This document shows, piece after piece, positions 1 to 7,200 of a stretch of DNA of 8,101 bases. Both the position numbers and the translations under genes were made by a program. This DNA is from Oscillospiraceae bacterium. Its GTDB lineage: Bacteria; Bacillota_A; Clostridia; Saccharofermentanales; Saccharofermentanaceae. The stretch spans positions 1 through 8,101 of the forward strand of contig CADAXO010000075.1 in assembly GCA_902791885.1 (NCBI GenBank). Direction: 5' to 3'. The notes under the pieces are model-generated. The model had not been told where the DNA came from, made no database searches, and saw only the letters and a program-made list of their open reading frames with translations. Position 1 is the stretch's first letter; every line of letters starts with the position of its first letter.

Positions 1-967
1 CGTGCCGCTTCTTTACGAGAATATCTATTCCAAGATCGAAGAGGGTATCAAGGCATCCGGTAAGGAGAAGCTTATCAATGTAATGGTGCCTGTTACAAAA
101 TTCCTGAAGAAGTGCGGCTTTGATGTAAGGCGTGCCGTATTCAAGGAGATCCTCGATAACTTAGGCGGCGACATGAGAATGGTTGTTATCGGAGGCGCAG
201 GCATCGATAAGAGATATATCGATGCGTTCACTAACTTCGGTATCGAATTCTTCATGGGTTACGGTCTGACTGAGACTTCACCTGTTATCTCGGTTACCAA
301 TGAGGTATGTAATGTTCACGGAAGCGTAGGCCGCCCGCTGATCGGCATTACAGCTGCGATCGATACGGAGGAGACCGGTGCCAATGTTGTAGGCGAGATC
401 ATTACGAAGTCCGACTGTGTAATGAATGGCTACTTCGAGAATGAGGAAGCAACGAAGGAAGTCATCGATGAGAACGGCTGGTTCCATACAGGTGACATGG
501 GTTATATCGACAAGAAGGGTTCGATCCACATCACGGGACGTGTTAAGTCCATGATCGTTCTTACGTCAGGTAAGAAGGCATTCCCCGAGGAGATTGAGTC
601 TTTGATCACAGAGATCAAGGGCGTCACCGAGGCATTCGTCTGGGGCGCGGGTAATGAAAGAGGCCAGATCGATATCACGGCGAAGCTTCTTATCGACCGT
701 GCTGCGATCGGAAGAGAACTCGGACTTGAGAAGGATCCCGATGACGAGAAGGTTGCCGATTACCTTGCAGAGCAGATGCGCATCGTAAACCACAAGATGC
801 CTTCGTATAAGATCGTACATAATTATGTATTCTCAGAAGAGGATATGATCAAGACGACGACGCTGAAGATCAAGCGTCCCAAGGAGCAGGAAGCCATCGA
901 GGCTAAGCTTGAAGCCAAGGGCGTGACGCTGCGTGAGATCAACGGAAAGAATATCGATAAGATCTGA
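1..967 (+). CDS. Long-chain acyl-CoA synthetase-like AMP-forming enzyme, C-terminal part (5' truncated by window edge)
   Basis: Adenylate-forming enzyme of the long-chain fatty acid:CoA ligase type, expected to activate a fatty acid with ATP to an acyl-adenylate and then to a thioester. About 321 residues are visible; family members usually run 550-650, so the N-terminal part, including the Ser/Thr/Gly-rich phosphate loop, lies outside the window. Numbering from the first full codon at base 2, one sees a GGAGI segment at 64-68, the adenine-binding GYGLTETSP at 86-94, HTGD at 162-165 (D165 is the ribose-binding Asp), the hinge TGRVKS near 178-183, and GKK-FPEEIE just after it. The C-terminal lid has TTTLKIKR at 285-292, where K289 is the likely catalytic lysine. 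The GTG at base 2 is probably an internal valine codon, not the start. The gene ends in tandem in-frame stops, TGA TAA. It is followed by a terminator, so it is probably the last gene of its own operon. The fatty-acid substrate, and whether the acceptor is CoA or a carrier protein, cannot be read from this fragment. Confidence 0.9.
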   Translation, partial: VPLLYENIYSKIEEGIKASGKEKLINVMVPVTKFLKKCGFDVRRAVFKEILDNLGGDMRMVVIGGAGIDKRYIDAFTNFGIEFFMGYGLTETSPVISVTNEVCNVHGSVGRPLIGITAAIDTEETGANVVGEIITKSDCVMNGYFENEEATKEVIDENGWFHTGDMGYIDKKGSIHITGRVKSMIVLTSGKKAFPEEIESLITEIKGVTEAFVWGAGNERGQIDITAKLLIDRAAIGRELGLEKDPDDEKVADYLAEQMRIVNHKMPSYKIVHNYVFSEEDMIKTTTLKIKRPKEQEAIEAKLEAKGVTLREINGKNIDKI

Positions 968-1007
968 TAAGCGACTTTAATAGGACAGTTTAAAAACCGT
1001 CATGAGG

Positions 1008-1013
1008 TATAAT
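1008..1013 (+). promoter_or_regulatory. Candidate -10 element (TATAAT) for addBA
   Basis: A perfect TATAAT hexamer lies inside the 5' arm of the terminator hairpin. A start site about 7 bases downstream (near 1019-1021) would leave a leader of roughly 25 bases before the addB ATG, made only of the hairpin's 3' arm. No convincing -35 hexamer is found at 16-18 bases spacing: 985-990 reads ACAGTT, and the best TTGACA-like string, AGGACA at 982-987, is 20 bases away. There is no TGn extension either. The site is suggestive by position but may be chance in an A/T-rich stem. Confidence 0.4.
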
Positions 1014-1032
1014 AATCTTATTATCACTTCAT

Positions 1033-1037
1033 GGCGG
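1033..1037 (+). promoter_or_regulatory. Shine-Dalgarno-like site for addB
   Basis: GGCGG sits seven bases before the ATG at 1045 (TGGCGG matches AGGAGG at 4 of 6 positions). It lies within the 3' arm of the upstream hairpin and so would be paired in any read-through transcript, but free in a transcript started at the TATAAT in the same hairpin. It is the only purine-rich site near the start. The addB frame has no alternative ATG, GTG or TTG between this site and the in-frame TGA at 1003-1005, which fixes the start at 1045. Confidence 0.5.
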
Positions 1038-1044
1038 TTTTTGT

Positions 1045-4000
1045 ATGATCAAGATAATTCCTTATATTTCATATAACCCGATAACGACGCATGTTGTTGA
1101 TCGGCAGATGCAGGATCTTTCATCTGATGAGAGGGTCGTATTCATTGTTCCGGAGTCGGTTAAGGCTGCCGTGGAACGTATGGTTTTCGACAAACTTACG
1201 GCAGGCAGAGACGCGGGGGGAGACATAGATACTTCATTCGGTTCCGTCAGTGCCGGTACGCTTAATGTCGATGTATCAAGTTTTGTGAGACTGTCGTACA
1301 AGATCCTTTCTCTGGTCGGCAAGGATTCTCCGGCGGGCGATCAGCTGCTCCGTAATGTTATATACCGTGTTCTGACTGAGGAGCGTGCGGATTATCCCAA
1401 TCTTAATAAGCTTCGCACTCACTTCGAGTATATCGATATGCTTGTCGACCTGATAGGTGATTTTCACCGTTACGGAATCAGTCCCGAGAAGATCGAAGAG
1501 TTTATCGCAGGTGACGATAAGAAGGACGACAAGCTGACTGAGGTGGCAAGCCTTATAAAGCGTGCCGATGAACTGGGGCGTGAATACGGACTTCCGGTTA
1601 ATGAGACACTTCCTGATATGGCATATGCCGTATTGTGTGATCTGTTGTCCGGCAAGGAGGGATCTTCATCCGGAAGATATGTGCCGCTTAAGGCTTTCCT
1701 TGATTCGAGATTTGTAATTACCGGACTTGGCAGCACAAGGAACCTGACTCCGCAGGAGATACGTCTCATTAAGGCTCTGTCGGACGCGGGTTCTGAAGTC
1801 ACCGTATATGCAGCAGTAAGTGATGATAAGGGGGACGGAAGTTTCTCCGAATTCGGTCGGAATACGGTATCCGTTCTCGAAAGCGTCGGCGGGAAGATCA
1901 CTTGTGATCCGGTTGATCTTAATTGTTCCGGCGGTAATTGTCTTAACAGCATGGCAGCGCATTATGCGATGGGTGATATTGATTACAGGTGTGAGGATGA
2001 CGGTCTTGACGATGACGGCTCTGTTGAACTCATATCGTACACCATGCCCGACGATGCAGTCTCTTATATCGCCAATGAGATCAACAGACTTGTCCGTACC
2101 GAGAAGATGTACAGATTCAGCGACATCAGGATATTCTGTGCTGACGATTCGTATAAGGAGCGTATCAAGAGCATCTTCTCGTTATTTGATCTTCAGATGT
2201 TTATCGATAAGAAGGTCATACTTCTTAATACTCCGGTCGTAAGATTTGTTATGTGTCTGCTCGATCTGTCGGCACATAATTATGATATCTCCGATGTGCT
2301 TAAGATCCTCCGTACCGGAGTTCTTACGGGTGCCAGAAGAGAACTTGTTGATATATTCGATAACTGGTGCCTGCGCGAGAATATCAGGAACAAAGACCGC
2401 ATTTTTAACGAGAACTTCTATAAGCTTACGTATGAGGTTAACGGCGAATCGATCGAGAAGGATGCATTCCAGGTCTACGATAACGATGAGCTGATCTGGG
2501 ACGGGCCCGCACACCTCTATGAGAATATCGTTAAGAAGGTGCTCATTCCGTTAAGGGATATTACCGATGCGATAGATGCGAAGACGACTGTCGCGGGCAA
2601 GGCAGAGACTCTTGCAAGATATATAGGCGGTCTTAAGACGGAGATCGAGGCATTAAGAGATGAATATCTTAAGAGGAAAGAATCCGATACCGCTCTGGCG
2701 ATAGTCAAAGGATACAGTGAGATCATGTCTTTGCTGTCGTCTCTTACAAGCGAACTTAACGAGGTCGAGATATCACCCGAGCAGTTCGCATCTCTTGTTA
2801 AGACCGATATGAAGAATAAGGCTTCGGGATCCATTCCTTTGTGTGTTGATTCGGTTGAGATATCTTCGATGGAGTCTGCGATCTACAGCCCCTGTAAGGT
2901 GCTTTATATCATCGGTGCCAATTCAGAGAATTTCCCTCATAAGTCATCGCGCGAGGGAATCATCTCTTCCGATAAGCTTCAGGCGTTGGGACTTCCCGAT
3001 AAGTCGCAGATGAGATCCAAGCAGGAGTTTGTCGAGACGTCGCTGCTTCTTAACAGCGCGCAGGATAAACTTGTGTTTATTACATCTTCATCTGATGTTC
3101 CTTCTTCGGTCTTTAACTATCTTCGTAATTCGCTGCAGAGGGGTGAGGAGAAATATCCGATCACTGCCGGCGACTTCAAGACTCCGGTCTACGGTGATGC
3201 GGTTAAGCGTAATCATAAGGCGGATGACGAGAAGTCTACGCAGATCACGCCCGAGCATATGAAGCAGCTTCTTGCAGAAAGAATGGTATGCAGCGTAAGC
3301 AATATCGAGAAGTATAACGGATGCCCGCTCAGTTACATGCTCGATTATGCTCTCCGTATCAGAGTCAGAGCAGACGGAACGGGTGTCGAGAGTAATGAGC
3401 TCGGAAGCCTCTGCCATTCCATGTTCGAATTTGCTATGAGCGGTGTTAAGGATGAGCTTGCAAGTAAGTCGATAGATGAAGTTATCGATGAGGCTGTGCC
3501 CGAGTATATCGAGAGGCTGGCAGATGATTATTTCAGTAAGGCGATAAGAGATAAGCAGATAACCAATCCCGATAAGTACACTTCAAGATATGCAGTTTAT
3601 CCCGGATTGAAAGTTAAGAGAATATTCAAGATGGCATACCCTGCTATGCTTGATTATTGTAAGGCTTCCGGATTCGTTCCCGATGCTTTCGAGCAGAAGC
3701 TTCAGGACATGAAGAATAAGATCGAGATAAAGACAACTGCGGATAAGCAGGATTTTGTCTTCTCGTTTAAGGGATCCATCGACAGAGTCGATAAGAATGA
3801 TGCGGGTCTGCTCCGTGTTGTTGATTACAAAACCTACGTTAAGAAGATAAATCTTAACGAAGCCGCTGACGGTGTGCAGATACAGCTTTTCGCATATGCA
3901 TATGCACTTAAGAAGGAGTTCGGCGATGCCGTGATAGATAATGTCGGCTACATCAAGACTTATCTGCCCACGGGAAAAGATATTAAGGAGAAGCCTTTCG

Positions 4001-4278
4001 AATATATCTGCGCAGAGCCGGACAAATACGACATCAATAAGATTATGGATCATGCTTACGGCAAGCTTGAAGAGGCCTGCAAGAATATCGCTGCCGGTAA
4101 ATCTCCTGCGAAACTTACTGTAAGCGAGTTCGAGGGTGCATGTTTCTTCTGTGACTTCAAGGGAACATGCGGCAGAAAGCTCAATCAGACAAAGCCTGCG
4201 GTAAAGGGCAGTGCGACGGAGACTTTGGCGAAGACATGGAAGATAGAGAAGCCTAAGGGAAAGAAGGGTAAGAAGTAA
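1045..4278 (+). CDS. addB: AddB/RexB subunit of the AddAB ATP-dependent helicase-nuclease, with iron-sulfur cluster
   Basis: Second subunit of the AddAB (RexAB) complex, which unwinds and resects DNA double-strand ends in the cytoplasm for RecA-dependent repair. It has 1077 residues, close to RexB proteins and a little shorter than Bacillus AddB. The N-terminal region is a UvrD-like fold that has lost its P-loop: residues 1-20 contain no GxxGxGK[ST], although the next strand, VVFIVPES, is typical of the family. Inactive-helicase landmarks follow, such as ITGLGSTRNLTPQEIRLIKAL and VEISSMES...YIIGANSENFP (604-631). The C-terminal RecB-type nuclease shows H791 (LGSLCHSMF), I912-D913, D927-Y928-K929 and Q947-L948...Y951; D927 matches the catalytic Asp of Bacillus AddB. 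Cysteines C760 and C1033-x2-C1036-x5-C1042 have exactly the spacing of the 4Fe-4S cluster that pins the nuclease domain. The tail is very basic (KPKGKKGKK). The stop overlaps the addA start by one base. Identification is secure; absence of ATP binding is inferred from the missing motif. Confidence 0.96.
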   Translation: MIKIIPYISYNPITTHVVDRQMQDLSSDERVVFIVPESVKAAVERMVFDKLTAGRDAGGDIDTSFGSVSAGTLNVDVSSFVRLSYKILSLVGKDSPAGDQLLRNVIYRVLTEERADYPNLNKLRTHFEYIDMLVDLIGDFHRYGISPEKIEEFIAGDDKKDDKLTEVASLIKRADELGREYGLPVNETLPDMAYAVLCDLLSGKEGSSSGRYVPLKAFLDSRFVITGLGSTRNLTPQEIRLIKALSDAGSEVTVYAAVSDDKGDGSFSEFGRNTVSVLESVGGKITCDPVDLNCSGGNCLNSMAAHYAMGDIDYRCEDDGLDDDGSVELISYTMPDDAVSYIANEINRLVRTEKMYRFSDIRIFCADDSYKERIKSIFSLFDLQMFIDKKVILLNTPVVRFVMCLLDLSAHNYDISDVLKILRTGVLTGARRELVDIFDNWCLRENIRNKDRIFNENFYKLTYEVNGESIEKDAFQVYDNDELIWDGPAHLYENIVKKVLIPLRDITDAIDAKTTVAGKAETLARYIGGLKTEIEALRDEYLKRKESDTALAIVKGYSEIMSLLSSLTSELNEVEISPEQFASLVKTDMKNKASGSIPLCVDSVEISSMESAIYSPCKVLYIIGANSENFPHKSSREGIISSDKLQALGLPDKSQMRSKQEFVETSLLLNSAQDKLVFITSSSDVPSSVFNYLRNSLQRGEEKYPITAGDFKTPVYGDAVKRNHKADDEKSTQITPEHMKQLLAERMVCSVSNIEKYNGCPLSYMLDYALRIRVRADGTGVESNELGSLCHSMFEFAMSGVKDELASKSIDEVIDEAVPEYIERLADDYFSKAIRDKQITNPDKYTSRYAVYPGLKVKRIFKMAYPAMLDYCKASGFVPDAFEQKLQDMKNKIEIKTTADKQDFVFSFKGSIDRVDKNDAGLLRVVDYKTYVKKINLNEAADGVQIQLFAYAYALKKEFGDAVIDNVGYIKTYLPTGKDIKEKPFEYICAEPDKYDINKIMDHAYGKLEEACKNIAAGKSPAKLTVSEFEGACFFCDFKGTCGRKLNQTKPAVKGSATETLAKTWKIEKPKGKKGKK
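4264..4268 (+). promoter_or_regulatory. Shine-Dalgarno site for addA inside the addB 3' end
   Basis: AAGGG within the codons of the lysine-rich AddB tail ends nine bases before the addA ATG at 4278. Together with the one-base overlap of stop and start (TAATG, 4276-4280) it points to translational coupling that keeps the two subunits in balance. The whole stretch 4255-4275 is purine-rich, so the exact pairing register is uncertain. Confidence 0.65.
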
Positions 4279-7200
4279 TGGCTGAGAAGAAAGAATTTAA
4301 TCCTACTAAAGAACAGCAGAAAGTTATAGAAAGACCCAAATCAAACATACTTGTATCGGCTGCTGCAGGATCCGGTAAGACAACCGTGCTTGCTGCAAGG
4401 ATCGCATCGGAGATCGTCAAGCATGAGCTCGAGGTCGATCAGCTGCTGGTCGTAACTTTTACCAAAGACGCCGCCGCTCATATGAGGGAGAAGATTGAAG
4501 AGAGCCTGCATGATGTTCTGGTTAAGATCCCGGCTTCGCAGCATGTTGAGCGTAAGTATTTGAAGTCTCAGATCGATAAGATCTCAGGTGCTTATATCCA
4601 GACTATGAACAGCTTCTGCAACCGTGTAGTAAGCGAGTCGGGTCATATGTCTGAAGACAGTGATCTCATGGATCCCGGAAGCCAGGTTCTTGATGAGAAT
4701 ACACTCAAGATGCTGCGCGTCCAGGCGGCAACGGATGCTGTTATGTCTAAGTATGACGGGATAGCAGACGGCACTCTTCCGGAGAATGAACGTGAGGATT
4801 TTCTTAATCTGGTATTTTCCACAGGTGACGGTAAGAAGGAAGGACCTCTTGTGGAGTCGCTTGTTACCGCATACGGCAAGCTCAGAAGTCTTCCTGATTA
4901 TCTTAAGATCATTGATGACGTTATCGAGCAAAGAGAGAAGTTTGATAAGTCGGGTGAGATCGAAGGACTGAAACGTTATCTCGAATTGAATGAACCTCTC
5001 ATTGAGAAGGGAATCAGTTCGTGTGACATTACGGAGCCGAAGATAGATTCACTTGATATTAAGGATGAATCGAAGGCTATACTCCATGAGATCGTAGGTT
5101 GGTATAGGCGTCATTACGATGTCTATAAGAGGGCAGTGTCAGCTGCCGTTTCTGATGAGGACAGATTCAATGCTGTCCGTGAGTTCTATAAGGGTATTTA
5201 TAAAGATGTGGATCCCAGTGAGTACCCGTATCTTCACGAGAGAAATAAGGAAAAGGATGAGGATTTTCTGAAGGAATTCGGTCCCGTCGCGATGGTGTGC
5301 CTGATCAATCGTGAGAATCATAAAGCGAACGGAGAAAACGTTAAGACCGGACAGTGGGGCTGGGGTCCGTCGTCACAGCCGTACGAGCTTAATACCGACT
5401 TTGATCCGATGAGAAGATTCTCTGCCGATGAGCTTCGTGCAAGACAGTTAAGGCGCACTTCCTGTGCCCGTGCTTTCGCGGTGCTGCTCAAGGATATGGA
5501 GACCGGTTATTCTAAACTTAAGAAGTCGCTTCACGGTATCGATTATTCGGATCAGGAGCATATGTGTCTTCGTGTGTTGGAGACTCCCGAAGCGCGCGAT
5601 TTCTATAAGAACAGATTCAAGGAGATCTACATCGACGAGTACCAGGATAATACATCCCTGCAGGATGCAGTGGTGGAGAAGATCGCCGATAATAATGTCT
5701 TCTGTGTAGGAGATGTTAAGCAGAGTATCTACAGATTCCGTAATGCCAATCCGTCCATGTTTATACGTAAGGCGGATCTTTACAATTCCGATGAATCCAA
5801 GGGTAAACTCATGACCCTCAACTGTAATTTCAGAAGCACTCCGCAGATCATCGGTTTTGTTAATGAGATATTCGGACAGCTTATGAGCGGAGATGCGGCT
5901 GAGATCGATTACGACGGTGATAACCATCAGCTTGCGGCTTTCGAGAAGACTCCGGACGGAAAGATTCCCGAAGTCATTATCATCAATGCGAAGGACAAGA
6001 CTAAGGTCGGAGATGATCAGTCAAACGGCTCTTCCGATTCTGCAGACTCTGCTGCAGAAGAGATCAAGGCGATGGAGCTTCTCGTGTCCGAGATCAGAAA
6101 GAAGGTCGATGAGTATATCGCCGAGGGTTACACATATAAGGATATATTCGTGCTTACGAGGACTAATAACGCGGCGAGAACTGCGTCGGATCATCTGCGC
6201 TCTGCAGGGATACCTGCGCGCTGTGTTGACGAGAAACCGCTTTTCGCAGATAACGAGATCGTAGGTCTTTGTAATCTGATCAAAGTTCTTGCCAACGTGT
6301 ATCGTGACGAGTGCCTGGCCGGTGTCATGCTGTCGCCTTACAGATTCTCGAATTTCAGACTTGATGACATAGCGGAGATCGTAAGTTTCTGCCCGCCTGA
6401 GTATAAATACATGAACTTGATCGTTAAGGTTAAGTACTACATTAAAGAGGGTAAGAATGAAACGATCCGCAACAGATGTGCGAGCCTTCTCAATGCGATC
6501 GACGATCTGCGTTCCGAGAGCGTGATCAAAGACATAAATGAGCTGATCGAATCTGTCTATGTCAGGTCCGGTATCAAGGCTACTTTGTCAGCTGAGACTC
6601 CGAAAGAGATTGAGAAGCTCAATGTGTTTAAGAACTGGCTGTGCTCAGTGTTCCTTAACAGAGGAAGCGACTTAAGCGAGGTTGCCGACGTAATCGAGAA
6701 GATGCAGAGCAGACTCGATGATAAGACTGCGATCGAATACGATCTGGGCGGCGAGGACCTTGTCAGATGCATGAGCTATCACAAGAGTAAGGGTCTCGAG
6801 CGCAAGTGCGTCATTGTAGCGGATGTCGATACTTCGAATAAGAAGGATACCGATCCTTATATAAGCTTCAAGGCGGGAAGGGTGTTGTCCGCGGAAGATC
6901 CCAAGGGACCTAGATTTGTAGTCGACGATTATGATGATAAGAACTCACTGGCGCTCACTTCTCCCGAGAAGGCTGTTGTTAAGGAAGAGGACAAGCTTGA
7001 GACTACAGCCGAGGACTTAAGGCTTCTTTATGTCGCACTTACGAGAGCACAGGAGAATCTGTGTTTCATCAGAAGAATGAATCTTGAGTCGGAGACTCTC
7101 GGACCTTCTGTATACACTCCTTTGATTGCAGAGGGAAAGGGTCTGTCCCGTGACTATTACACGAGGTGTGCGGGTATAGACAAACTCATGCTGACGGCGC

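Larger units (their letters stand above)
992..1042 (+). terminator. Long hairpin with A-tract and T-tract, probable (bi)directional intrinsic terminator
   Basis: The arm 992-1015 pairs with 1018-1042 as a stem of 24 base pairs, with one bulged C (1025), two G-U wobbles (1000/1034 and 1006/1028) and a nominal two-base loop that would open to four or more. The 5' side begins AAAAACCG and the 3' side ends CGGTTTTT, so the structure has a U-tract read from either strand. It follows the stop of the acyl-CoA synthetase-like gene by 24 bases and would end that transcript. The T-tract ends only two bases before the addB start codon, so the terminator runs right up to the next gene. The stem is A/T-rich in its upper half with a short G/C core. 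Termination strength is inferred. Confidence 0.8.

Noticed and set aside
1820..2242. 140-codon + strand open frame in another phase inside addB
   Set aside because: Its product is Arg/Ser/Ile-rich, as expected of an out-of-frame read, and the addB frame is continuous through it.
5448..5927. 159-codon open frame on the minus strand over the AddA Walker B and motif III region
   Set aside because: Shadow of addA: the + strand encodes conserved helicase motifs over the same bases, and the antisense product resembles nothing I know.
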